Shown here piece after piece: positions 18,590-26,700 of a DNA stretch of 64,000 nt (positions are counted from its first letter, which is position 1; each line of letters begins with the position of its first letter). The notes beneath the pieces are model-generated. The model made no database searches. It had not been told where the DNA came from and saw only the letters and a list, made by a program, of their open reading frames with translations. The translations under genes were made by a program, and so were the position numbers. The stretch covers positions 152,732 through 216,731 of the forward strand of contig NZ_JAMBLS010000004.1 in NCBI RefSeq assembly GCF_023336905.1, in the 5' to 3' direction. The DNA is from Bacteroides sp. ET71 (GTDB taxonomy: Bacteria; Bacteroidota; Bacteroidia; Bacteroidales; Bacteroidaceae).

Positions 18590-19468
18590 ATGAACCCGCA
18601 AATAGAACAACTGAATCCCGTCGTGCTGAACACAGGCCTGGCCCTGCACGATGCGGACTGGAACTGGAAGAACGTGTACAGTCCTTTCACCCGTCTGTAC
18701 TACGTGACAGAAGGCGAAGCACAGGTGGAATTGGAAGACGGCTTGCATGACTTGACACCGGGACACCTGTATATCATCCCCGCCTTTTGCCGGCACACAA
18801 ACATCTGCCACGGCCCTTTCGTGCATTATTACCTGCACCTGTATGAAGACAGCCGCATGGACGAGAACCTGCTGGAACAATGGAACTTCCCGTTCGAAAT
18901 CGAAGCGGGCAGGCTGGAATTGGAATTGTTCAGGAGACTATGCGAGATAACGCCACAGATGAAACTGCCCCAATCCGACCCGACGACTTATGACAATCAC
19001 CCGACCTTGGTAAAGACGTTGGCCAAGAACCAGCAACTGGCTTTTTGCGACAAGGTGGAGTCGAGGGGCATCGTGCTACAACTGCTGGCCCGCTTCTTCC
19101 GGAAAGCGCAGCGAAAGCATACGGCGAAAGACGAACGCATCGGCAAGGCGATAACCTACATACGGCAGCACATGGATGAGGAAATCAGCCTGGAGGTATT
19201 GGCCAACCGGGCCTACCTGTCGAAAGACCACTTCATCCGCCTCTTCAAACAAGAGATGAACATGACTCCCCTGAAATACATTAACCTGAAGAAAATAGAG
19301 AAAGCCCAACTGATATTGGCCACCGAAGACTTGCCGGTAAAGGAAGTGGCTTACTGCCTGGCTTTTGAGGATGACTCTTATTTCAGCCGGCTGTTCAAGA
19401 AGATGACGGGGATGACTCCACAGGAATACAGAAGCAATATTTATAAGACAGGGAATCAACGCCAGTAG
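18590..19468 (+). CDS. AraC family transcriptional regulator
   Basis: A 292-residue regulator. Residues about 30-80 form a cupin-like sensor (YYVTEGEAQVELEDGLHDLT, PGHLYIIPAFCRHT). Residues about 190-285 form the double helix-turn-helix: ISLEVLANRAYLSKDHFIRL and the second helix pair VKEVAYCLAFEDDSYFSRLF followed by TGMTPQEYR. It is divergent from the GH29 fucosidase, so it may sense a fucoside or related sugar; that role is inferred from position only. Its TAG stop (19466-19468) overlaps the 3' end of the converging tRNA-Arg gene by three bases. Confidence 0.93.
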   Translation: MNPQIEQLNPVVLNTGLALHDADWNWKNVYSPFTRLYYVTEGEAQVELEDGLHDLTPGHLYIIPAFCRHTNICHGPFVHYYLHLYEDSRMDENLLEQWNFPFEIEAGRLELELFRRLCEITPQMKLPQSDPTTYDNHPTLVKTLAKNQQLAFCDKVESRGIVLQLLARFFRKAQRKHTAKDERIGKAITYIRQHMDEEISLEVLANRAYLSKDHFIRLFKQEMNMTPLKYINLKKIEKAQLILATEDLPVKEVAYCLAFEDDSYFSRLFKKMTGMTPQEYRSNIYKTGNQRQ

Positions 19469-19537
19469 TCTCGCCGGGAATCGAACCCGGATCTAAAGTT
19501 TAGGAAACTTCTATTCTATCCGTTGAACTACAAGACC
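19466..19537 (-). tRNA. tRNA-Arg (anticodon CCT)
   Basis: The minus strand folds as a standard tRNA. The 7-bp acceptor stem (19531-19537 with 19467-19473) includes two G-U pairs. There is a D arm, a 5-bp anticodon stem around loop TTCCTAA with anticodon CCT, a 4-base variable loop, and a T arm with loop TTCGATT between CCGGG and CCCGG. Discriminator A is at 19466. CCA is not encoded. It reads AGG. Confidence 0.95.
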
Positions 19538-19578
19538 ATTTTTCGGAAGCAAAGCGGAAAAGGCCCCGCTTGCGGGCG

Positions 19579-19586
19579 CAAAGATA
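19579..19586 (-). promoter_or_regulatory. -7 box for tRNA-Arg
   Basis: CAAAGATA on the plus strand (TATCTTTG on the minus strand) is an exact Bacteroidetes -7 box 41 bases upstream of the tRNA 5' end. No strong -33 partner was seen. Confidence 0.5.
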
Positions 19587-19616
19587 ATGCTTTCCACTGA
19601 TTTTACGAAGAAAAGT

Positions 19617-19647
19617 TTTGAGAATCCGATTAACTTTCCGAAATTTG
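19617..19647 (+). promoter_or_regulatory. Candidate promoter for korAB
   Basis: TTTG at 19617-19620 is followed after 19 bases by GAAATTTG (19640-19647), one mismatch from TAnnTTTG. The leader to the korA ATG would be about 42 bases. Confidence 0.45.
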
Positions 19648-19695
19648 TCGGCCAAGTATAAGCTGAATCATATCATATTACTAATATAGAAGATT

Positions 19696-21546
19696 ATGGA
19701 AAACGACATCAGGGTCAAAGAGCTGGACGAAGTGGTAGTCCGGTTTTCCGGCGACTCCGGCGACGGTATGCAGCTCGCCGGCAACATCTTTTCAACAGTT
19801 TCGGCTACGGTGGGAAACGACATCAGCACCTTCCCCGACTATCCGGCAGACATCCGAGCCCCGCAGGGTTCGCTGACAGGTGTTTCGGGATTTCAGGTAC
19901 ACATCGGCGCCCGCAAAGTGTACACTCCGGGCGACAAGTGTGACGTACTGGTGGCCATGAACGCTGCCGCCCTGAAGACGCAATACAAGTTTGCCAAGCC
20001 GGGCGGATGTATTATCATCGACACAGACGCTTTCCAGAAGTCCGACTTGGACAAGGCGGCTTTCACCACCGACGACCCTATCCAGGAACTGGGCATCAAG
20101 CAGGAACTCATCGCCGCACCCATCACGAAGATGGTGAAGGACTGCCTGGCAGACACGGGCATGGACAACAAAGCGATGCTGAAATGCCGCAACATGTTCG
20201 TCGTCGGGCTGGTGTGCTGGTTGTTCGACCGCGACCTGGCCATCGCCGAACTGTTCCTGCGCGAGAAATTTGCCAAGAAACCCGAAGTGGCCGAAGCCAA
20301 CATCAAGGTGATACACGCCGGATGGGACTACGGACACAACACACACGCCTCCATCGCCCACTCCACCTGGCGCATCGAGAGCAAGGAGAAAGTGCCCGGC
20401 CGCTACATGGACATCACCGGCAACAAGGCCACGGCCTACGGCTTCATGGCAGCTGCCGAGAAAGCCGGGCTGAAACTGTTCCTGGGCTCATACCCCATCA
20501 CACCGGCCACGGACGTGCTGCACGAGCTGTCGAAACACAAATCGTTGGGCGTGATGACAGTCCAGTGCGAGGACGAGATTTCGGGCTGCTCCACCGCCAT
20601 CGGCGCTTCGTTTGCCGGAGCGCTGGCCGTCACCTCCACCTCGGGTCCGGGCGTCTGCCTCAAGTCGGAAGCCATGAACCTGGCCGTCATCACGGAGCTG
20701 CCCTTGGTAGTATTGGACGTGCAGCGCGGCGGCCCTTCGACGGGATTGCCCACCAAGTCCGAACAGACAGACCTGCTGCAAGCACTCTTCGGACGCAACG
20801 GCGAAAGCCCCATGCCGGTCATTGCCGCCACATCGCCGACGGATTGCTTTGACGCCGCCTACATGGCCAGTAAGATTGCTCTGGAACACATGACTCCGGT
20901 CGTGCTGCTGACGGACGGCTACGTGGCCAACGGCTCGGGAGCCTGGCGCCTGCCCAAGCTATCGGAATATCCCGACATCCGCCCGCCCTACGTCACCGAG
21001 GCCATGAAGGGACATTATGCACCCTACCAACGCAATGCCGAGACGGGCGTGCGCTACTGGGCCATCCCCGGACAAGAGGGCTTCGCACACATCCTCGGCG
21101 GTCTGGAGAAAGACAGTTGGACGGGAGCCATCTCGACCGACCCGGAAAACCATAACCTGATGTGCCGCCTGCGTGCCGAGAAGGTGGCGAAGATACCCGT
21201 GCCCGACGTCCGGGTGTATGGCTGCGCCGACGACGCCGACCTGCTCATCGTGGGCTTCGGAGGCACGTTCGGACACCTCTATTCGGCCATGGACGAGCTG
21301 AACAAGGCCGGGCGGAAGGTAGCCTTGGCCCACTTCGGCTACATCAACCCCTTGCCCAAGAACACGGCCGAGGTGCTGAAGAAATATCCGAAAGTCGTAG
21401 TGGCCGAACAGAACCTGGGGCAGTTTGCCGGATACCTGCGCATGAAGGTAGATGGCTTCGTGCCCTATCAGTATAACGAGGTCAAAGGACAACCGTTCGT
21501 CGTAAGCGAACTGGTAGCTGCCTTCACCGAAATCTTAAACCAATAA
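19696..21546 (+). CDS. korA: 2-oxoglutarate (2-oxoacid):ferredoxin oxidoreductase, alpha subunit
   Basis: A 616-residue fused gamma-alpha subunit. Residues about 10-190 are the gamma domain (VVRFSGDSGDGMQLAGNIFS). From about 220 the pyrimidine-binding alpha domain follows (FLGSYPITPATDVLHELS, QCEDEISGCSTAIGASFAGA, TSTSGPGVCLKSEAMNLA). With KorB it catalyses CoA- and ferredoxin-dependent interconversion of 2-oxoglutarate and succinyl-CoA in the cytoplasm, part of the split TCA cycle of anaerobic Bacteroides. korB follows after 16 bases. The 2-oxoglutarate preference over other oxoacids follows the family norm in Bacteroidales and is not proven by sequence. Confidence 0.93.
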   Translation: MENDIRVKELDEVVVRFSGDSGDGMQLAGNIFSTVSATVGNDISTFPDYPADIRAPQGSLTGVSGFQVHIGARKVYTPGDKCDVLVAMNAAALKTQYKFAKPGGCIIIDTDAFQKSDLDKAAFTTDDPIQELGIKQELIAAPITKMVKDCLADTGMDNKAMLKCRNMFVVGLVCWLFDRDLAIAELFLREKFAKKPEVAEANIKVIHAGWDYGHNTHASIAHSTWRIESKEKVPGRYMDITGNKATAYGFMAAAEKAGLKLFLGSYPITPATDVLHELSKHKSLGVMTVQCEDEISGCSTAIGASFAGALAVTSTSGPGVCLKSEAMNLAVITELPLVVLDVQRGGPSTGLPTKSEQTDLLQALFGRNGESPMPVIAATSPTDCFDAAYMASKIALEHMTPVVLLTDGYVANGSGAWRLPKLSEYPDIRPPYVTEAMKGHYAPYQRNAETGVRYWAIPGQEGFAHILGGLEKDSWTGAISTDPENHNLMCRLRAEKVAKIPVPDVRVYGCADDADLLIVGFGGTFGHLYSAMDELNKAGRKVALAHFGYINPLPKNTAEVLKKYPKVVVAEQNLGQFAGYLRMKVDGFVPYQYNEVKGQPFVVSELVAAFTEILNQ

Positions 21547-21562
21547 TCAGGAGGACTACATC

Positions 21563-22576
21563 ATGGACAACAACAATACTTACACAGCTAAAGACTTCAA
21601 GAAAGGGCAGCCCCGTTGGTGCCCCGGTTGCGGCGACCACTTCTTCCTGGCCTCCCTGCACAAAGCGATGGCCGAGCTGGGCATTGCCCCGTGGCAGACG
21701 GCCGTCATCTCGGGCATCGGCTGCTCCAGCCGCTTGCCTTACTACATGAACACGTATGCCATGCAAACCATCCACGGACGTGCCGCCGCCATCTCGACGG
21801 GCGCCAAGGTGGCCAACCCGGAGCTGACGGTATGGCAGATTTCGGGCGACGGCGACGGCCTGGCCATCGGCGGCAACCACTTCATACACGCCGTGCGGCG
21901 CAACGTAGACATCAACATGATTCTGCTGAACAACCGCATCTACGGCCTGACCAAAGGACAATACTCGCCCACGTCGCCCCGCGGCTTCGTCAGCAAGTCG
22001 TCGCCCTACGGCACGGTGGAAGACCCGTTCCATCCCGCCGAACTGTGCTTCGGCGCCCGCGGCCGCTTCTTTGCCCGCGCCGTCGCCACCGACGCGCAGG
22101 GCACGGTGGAGATTCTGAAAGCCGCCGCCCGGCACAAGGGAGCCGCCGTGTGCGAAATCCTCCAGAACTGCGTCATCTTCAACAACGGCACCTACGAGTC
22201 GGTGTACAACAAAGAAGGACGCGCCAAGAACGCCATCTACCTGGAACACGGCAAGCCGATGCTGTTTGGCGAGAACCACGAATACGGACTGGCCCAAGAG
22301 GGCTTCGGCCTGAAGGTGGTGAAGCTGGGCGAGAACGGCGTGACGGAGAAAGACATCCTCGTCCACGACGCCCACTGCATGGACAACACCCTGCAACTGA
22401 AACTGGCCTTGATGGAAGGGCCGGACTTCCCCGTCGCACTGGGCGTCATCCGCGACGTCTGCGAGCCGACCTACGACGAGGCCGTGCATGCGCAGATAGA
22501 AGAAGTCAGCGCCAAGAAGAAATACCACAACTTCGAAGAGCTGCTGCTGACGAATGATACGTGGGAGGTGAAGTAA
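21563..22576 (+). CDS. korB: 2-oxoglutarate (2-oxoacid):ferredoxin oxidoreductase, beta subunit
   Basis: A 337-residue thiamine-pyrophosphate-binding subunit. Motifs are WCPGCGDHFFLASLHKA near the N-terminus, GIGCSSRLPYYMNTY, and the TPP/Mg site GDGDGLAIGGNHFIHA ... LLNNRIYGLTKGQYSPTSP. It has no separate ferredoxin domain, so electrons leave to soluble ferredoxin. AGGAGG lies shortly before the ATG. It is the last gene of a two-gene operon with korA. Confidence 0.94.
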   Translation: MDNNNTYTAKDFKKGQPRWCPGCGDHFFLASLHKAMAELGIAPWQTAVISGIGCSSRLPYYMNTYAMQTIHGRAAAISTGAKVANPELTVWQISGDGDGLAIGGNHFIHAVRRNVDINMILLNNRIYGLTKGQYSPTSPRGFVSKSSPYGTVEDPFHPAELCFGARGRFFARAVATDAQGTVEILKAAARHKGAAVCEILQNCVIFNNGTYESVYNKEGRAKNAIYLEHGKPMLFGENHEYGLAQEGFGLKVVKLGENGVTEKDILVHDAHCMDNTLQLKLALMEGPDFPVALGVIRDVCEPTYDEAVHAQIEEVSAKKKYHNFEELLLTNDTWEVK

Positions 22577-23026
22577 GCCCAGCTCTTCACCACCGCAAAA
22601 AGACTCAGACAGAGGCTGCATCCACACAGGAGCCGACCGAAAGGCGTACATTCTCCTGTTTCCGGTGCAGCCTCTTCTGCGTGTCGGCCACAGTGCGCCG
22701 GAAGCATGGCCGCAACACCCGGGAAGCACGGCCGTCGCCCGCCGTTTGCCCCCGGAAAATGCACACCCGAATGTGCTGCAAAAACAGGCGAAAAGTACGT
22801 TTTTAGGTACCAAATGTACCTAAATCGTGCAAAAAAGGGCCAAAAATGCCGTTTTTACGCATTTTGGTACACAAAGCAAAGAAAAGAAAAGCAAAAAAAA
22901 GCACAGCAAACCTCCTCCTAAAAAGGTTCCCCCGAAACCGGGGAAACCGGAAGGACGGCCGGAGGCCGGAGGAAGGAGGGATGAAGGAAAGGGAAGAAGG
23001 ACAAGACTGCAACTTTTGCGGGCAAG
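22577..23026. other. 450-base non-coding spacer with long hairpin and GC-rich repeat
   Basis: No credible gene. After korB an imperfect hairpin is formed by 22611-22620 pairing with 22666-22675 (10 bp), with an inner 7-bp stem 22626-22632/22653-22659; there is no T-run, so terminator function is uncertain. GCACGGCCGTC at 22726-22736 recurs in other intergenic spacers of the window. The segment 22800-22920 is strongly A-rich, followed by a purine-rich GGAAGG stretch. Confidence 0.5.
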
Positions 23027-23029
23027 TTG

Positions 23030-23060
23030 TTGGAGTTGTGGAAAAGTTTGCATAGCTTTG
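23030..23060 (+). promoter_or_regulatory. Promoter for glf
   Basis: TTG at 23030-23032, a 20-base spacer, then TAGCTTTG (23053-23060), matching the Bacteroidetes consensus. It gives a leader of about 15 bases to the ATG at 23081 and argues against the in-frame upstream start at 23027. Confidence 0.7.
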
Positions 23061-23080
23061 CATCCAATGAAAACAGGCTT

Positions 23081-24199
23081 ATGAACAACAAAACCTACGA
23101 CTACCTTATCGTCGGTGCAGGACTCTTCGGCGCCACTTTTGCCCACGAAGCACGCCGGGCAGGCAAACGTTGTCTGGTCATCGACAAACGCCCGCACCGT
23201 GGAGGCAACCTCTATTGCGAAGACGCAGACGGCATCCACGTTCACAAATACGGCGCCCATATCTTCCACACAGACAACCGGGAAGTCTGGCAGTTCGTGA
23301 ACCACTTCGTGGAGTTCAACCGCTATACGAACGCGCCGATGGCCAGCTACCAAGGCCGCTTGTACAACCTGCCTTTCAACATGAACACCTTCTACCAGCT
23401 TTGGGGAGTGACCACACCTGCCGAAGCCCGGGCACAGATAGAGAAGCAACGCGCAGCCTACGCCCACATCGCCGAGCCGGCCAACCTGGAGGAACAAGCC
23501 CTGAAGCTGTGCGGACGCGACATCTACGACCGTCTGATAAAAGGATATACCGAAAAGCAATGGGGACGTGCAGCCACCGAACTGCCGGCCTTCATCATCC
23601 GCCGCCTGCCCTTCCGCTTCACGTTTGACAACAATTACTTCAACGACGCCTTCCAAGGCATCCCCATCGGCGGATACAACCCACTGATAGACGGTCTGCT
23701 GGAAGGGACGGAAGTCCGCCTGGAGACAGACTACCTGACCCACAGAGCCGAACTGGACAAGTTGGCCGAAAAAACACTCTTCACAGGCTGCATCGACGAG
23801 TTCTTCGACTACAGCCTGGGACGGCTGGAATACCGCAGCCTGCGCTTCGAGGAACACCGGCTGGAGGATACGGACAACTTCCAGGGCAACGCCGTGGTCA
23901 ATTATACAGAACGCTCCGTGCCCTACACCCGCATCATCGAACACAAGCACTTCGAGTTCGGCCGCCAGCCACACACGGTTGTCACCTACGAATATCCCGA
24001 CACCTTCGCTCCGGGCAAGGAACCTTACTATCCCGTGAACGACGAGCGGAACAGCCACCTCTACGCCGCCTATCGCGAGATGGCCGGCACACAGCCCAAT
24101 GTGCTTTTCGGCGGACGGCTGGGCCAATATACCTATGCCGACATGGACGACACGGTGGCCGCAGCCCTGGAAATGGCACGTAAAGTATTCGGACAATGA
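23081..24199 (+). CDS. glf: UDP-galactopyranose mutase
   Basis: A 372-residue flavoenzyme converting UDP-galactopyranose to UDP-galactofuranose. The FAD Rossmann motif YLIVGAGLFGATFAHEARRA is at the N-terminus. Family signatures follow: RPHRGGNLYCEDADGIHVHK, YGAHIFHTDN, GYTEKQWG, FQGIPIGGYNPLIDGLLEG, and at the C-terminus GRLGQYTYADMDDTV. The start is fixed by the promoter immediately upstream. It opens a surface glycan locus, so the oligosaccharide probably contains galactofuranose. A GlfT-like transferase occurs at 25754. Confidence 0.95.
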   Translation: MNNKTYDYLIVGAGLFGATFAHEARRAGKRCLVIDKRPHRGGNLYCEDADGIHVHKYGAHIFHTDNREVWQFVNHFVEFNRYTNAPMASYQGRLYNLPFNMNTFYQLWGVTTPAEARAQIEKQRAAYAHIAEPANLEEQALKLCGRDIYDRLIKGYTEKQWGRAATELPAFIIRRLPFRFTFDNNYFNDAFQGIPIGGYNPLIDGLLEGTEVRLETDYLTHRAELDKLAEKTLFTGCIDEFFDYSLGRLEYRSLRFEEHRLEDTDNFQGNAVVNYTERSVPYTRIIEHKHFEFGRQPHTVVTYEYPDTFAPGKEPYYPVNDERNSHLYAAYREMAGTQPNVLFGGRLGQYTYADMDDTVAAALEMARKVFGQ

Positions 24200-24231
24200 T
24201 TTGCGCATTAGGCGGAAAAACCATACCTTTG
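24200..24231 (+). promoter_or_regulatory. Promoter for GT2-kinase-GT2 genes
   Basis: TTTG (24200-24203), 20-base spacer, TACCTTTG (24224-24231): an exact match to the Bacteroidetes consensus, overlapping the end of glf, with a leader of about 26 bases to 24263. Confidence 0.8.
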
Positions 24232-24262
24232 CAATATTAACCCAACTATTGCGCACTGAATA

Positions 24263-24979
24263 ATGGATTGCCTGCACATACTGACCCCTGTCAAAGACTC
24301 CATAGACCTGACGCTGGACACCATCCGCGCCATCACCGCTTCCCGGCTGTCCGTCCCACACACCTATACGGTGTACAACGACTTCAGCACGCCTGAAAAC
24401 ACGGCACGCCTGGAAGAAGCTGCCCGCGAGTATGGCTTCCGCCTGGTCAACCTGGCCGACGTGACCGACCATCCTTCGCCCAACTACCTGCTGGTGCTGC
24501 AAACAGCGCAACGCGAAGCCTTGGAAGCCAATGCCGGCCTGCTCATTGTCGAATCGGACGTAGTGGTACGGCCCGACACCCTGCAAGGCCTCTTCGACGG
24601 TGCCAACGACCGAAAGCAATGCGCCATAGCCGCCGCCGTCACCGTGGACGAAAACGGAGCCATCAACTACCCCTACCTGCACGTCAAAGGCAAAGAAGGC
24701 ACAGTCTATGCCGAAAAGAAACATTGCAGCTTCTGCTGCTCGCTGCTGACACCGGAATTCCTGCGCGCCTTCGACTTCCAACGGCTGGACCCCGAAAAAA
24801 ACTGGTTTGACGTCACCATCTCGCACGAAGCCCTGCAAGCCGGTTTCCACAACTACGTCTTTGCCAACCTGCCCGTCTGGCACCGCCCGCACGGCAGCCG
24901 CCCGTGGAAACAACTGAAATACAAAAATCCCCTGAAGTACTATTGGCTGAAATACACCAAGGGACTGGACAAAATCTGA
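24263..24979 (+). CDS. GT2-like glycosyltransferase
   Basis: A 238-residue protein with a GT-A fold pattern: HILTPVKDSIDLTLDTIRAI at the start, the acidic motif LLIVESDVVVRPD in place of a classic DxD, and a C-terminal substrate part with HCSFCCSLLTPEFLRAFDF and WFDVTISHEALQAGF. It probably adds one sugar to the lipooligosaccharide core in the cytoplasm. Donor and acceptor cannot be read from sequence. It is followed after 4 bases by the InaA-type kinase gene, which suggests linked action on the same acceptor. Confidence 0.82.
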   Translation: MDCLHILTPVKDSIDLTLDTIRAITASRLSVPHTYTVYNDFSTPENTARLEEAAREYGFRLVNLADVTDHPSPNYLLVLQTAQREALEANAGLLIVESDVVVRPDTLQGLFDGANDRKQCAIAAAVTVDENGAINYPYLHVKGKEGTVYAEKKHCSFCCSLLTPEFLRAFDFQRLDPEKNWFDVTISHEALQAGFHNYVFANLPVWHRPHGSRPWKQLKYKNPLKYYWLKYTKGLDKI

Positions 24980-24983
24980 CGGT

Positions 24984-25757
24984 ATGGGACTGTTCAATCA
25001 TCAGACACTGGTGCTCCACCCGGACTATGACCGGCTGCATGACTTCATGCTCAGCCTGCCGGAACGCTTTGCCCGCGGCGAAGGCATACTGATTCACAAC
25101 GGCCGCAACCAACTGAGGCGCATCCGCTACGAAGGTACAGACTACGTGGTGAAATCCTTCCGCCGCCCCAACCTGGTCAACCGCTTTGTCTACGGCATCT
25201 TCCGAGACTCCAAAGCCAAACGCTCGTACGACCATGCACGGCTGTTCCAGCAGATTGGCGTAGGCACTCCCCAACCCATAGGCTACCTGAACATCCGGCA
25301 CGGCCTGCTGTTCGACCAAAGCTATTTCGTCACGCTGGCCTCCACCTGCCCCTATCGCTACGAAGACCTGTTTCACCGGAAGTTCGACTACGAAGACGAC
25401 GTTCTGCGCGCCGTGGGACACGTCACCGCCATCCTGCACGAACACGGCTACGCCCACAAAGACTACGGCCGTGCCAACATCCTGTTCGACAAGACGCCCG
25501 AAGGCATCCGGCTGGACATCGTAGACCTGAACCGCCTGGCCATCGGCCCGCTGGACATGAAAGCCGGCTGCAAAAACCTGGAACGGCTACCCGCCACTCC
25601 GGCCATGCACCGCGTGATTGCCGACGAATATGCCCGCATGCGCGGCTTCGACCCCGAAGCCTGCTTCCGCCTGATGGTGGCCTACCGCAGCACCCAGCCA
25701 GGCAAAGAGCAGCAAGAAATAGATGCATTAAAGAACTATAACCTCCCCAAGATATGA
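24984..25757 (+). CDS. InaA/WaaP-type lipopolysaccharide sugar kinase
   Basis: A 257-residue protein-kinase-fold enzyme of the LPS kinase (InaA/Kdo kinase) family. Visible are the likely ATP-binding lysine in YVVKSF (Lys57), the catalytic loop AHKDYGRANIL with His158, Asp160 and Asn165, and the metal-binding aspartate in DIVDLNRL (Asp181) replacing DFG. Such enzymes phosphorylate Kdo or heptose of the inner core. Its position between glycosyltransferases supports inner-core phosphorylation here. Its TGA overlaps the next start codon as ATGA, indicating translational coupling. Confidence 0.86.
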   Translation: MGLFNHQTLVLHPDYDRLHDFMLSLPERFARGEGILIHNGRNQLRRIRYEGTDYVVKSFRRPNLVNRFVYGIFRDSKAKRSYDHARLFQQIGVGTPQPIGYLNIRHGLLFDQSYFVTLASTCPYRYEDLFHRKFDYEDDVLRAVGHVTAILHEHGYAHKDYGRANILFDKTPEGIRLDIVDLNRLAIGPLDMKAGCKNLERLPATPAMHRVIADEYARMRGFDPEACFRLMVAYRSTQPGKEQQEIDALKNYNLPKI

Positions 25758-26650
25758 AAGTCATCGCAGTAGTAGTCACCTACAACCGGCTGGAGCTCCT
25801 GAAACGAAACATCCATTGCCTGCGCCAAAACAAGCCCCTGGACTCCATCCTCGTGGTCAACAACGGCAGTACGGACGGCACCGGCCAATGGCTTGCCACA
25901 CAGCCCGACCTGCACGTGCTGACACAGGAAAACGTGGGAGGCTCGGGAGGTTTCTATACAGGCATCCGGGAAGCCTTCAGGCAAGAAGCCGACTGGATTT
26001 GGTGCATGGATGACGACGTCTTCCCACGCCCCGACTGCCTGGAACAACTGCTGCGGCACGCCTCAGCCCCCCGCGTCGGCATCCTGGCACCACGCCGCCT
26101 GCTGGAAGGACACATCTTCACCAACGACTTCCAGCAACTGAACCTGACCAACCCCTTCGCCTCCATGTACCGCCGGAAACTGAAGAAACAAGCAGTGAAC
26201 GAACCGACAGAAATATGCGGCACCGCCTTCGAAGGGCTTTGCATCAGCAAAGAAGCAGTCGCAAAAATCGGTTTTCCCAACAAAGACCTGTTCATCTTCT
26301 GCGACGACACAGACTACTGCATACGCGCCGTCTTATCCGGCTACAAAATACTATATATCCCCACAGCCCTCATGGACAAGCAACGGTTCTTCTCGGAAGA
26401 CAACTGGGCCACACGCAACCAGAAAAAAAAGTGGAAACGCTTCTACCAAGTGCGCAACTCCACTTACCTGAATCATCACTACGGGCACAACTGGGCCGTA
26501 CGATACCTACGCAGCTTCAATGGCGTAATAGGCTACATCCTGATAGCACTCCTCAGTTGCCCATTCTCAAAAGCATACAGAGCATCCGACATTCCACGCT
26601 TCTGGAAAGCTTATCAAGACGGACTCCGCGAAAAATTAGGAAAGTATTAA
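25754..26650 (+). CDS. GlfT-like GT2 glycosyltransferase, candidate galactofuranosyltransferase
   Basis: A 298-residue GT2 enzyme. The N-terminus VIAVVVTYNRLELLKRNI, VVNNGSTDGTGQW and NVGGSGGFYTGIREA lead to the metal-binding motif WCMDDDVFP (Asp86-88). The DDD form and the GGSGGF motif are typical of galactofuranosyl- and rhamnosyl-transferases. With UDP-galactopyranose mutase encoded 2.5 kb upstream, UDP-Galf is the likely donor; this is inference. A later segment, EICGTAFEGLCISKEAV, is the acceptor side, and KDLFIFCDDTDYCIR is the usual GT2 closing motif. Start overlaps the kinase stop (ATGA). Confidence 0.85.
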   Translation: MKVIAVVVTYNRLELLKRNIHCLRQNKPLDSILVVNNGSTDGTGQWLATQPDLHVLTQENVGGSGGFYTGIREAFRQEADWIWCMDDDVFPRPDCLEQLLRHASAPRVGILAPRRLLEGHIFTNDFQQLNLTNPFASMYRRKLKKQAVNEPTEICGTAFEGLCISKEAVAKIGFPNKDLFIFCDDTDYCIRAVLSGYKILYIPTALMDKQRFFSEDNWATRNQKKKWKRFYQVRNSTYLNHHYGHNWAVRYLRSFNGVIGYILIALLSCPFSKAYRASDIPRFWKAYQDGLREKLGKY

Positions 26651-26700
26651 ACAAGTATTGACAAACCCAAACAGTACCACCAACATAACACGCACTATTC

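Noticed and set aside
22820-24997. 725-codon minus-strand frame across glf and a GT2 gene
   Set aside because: Runs antisense through two well-supported genes and ends in simple-sequence spacer; shadow frame.
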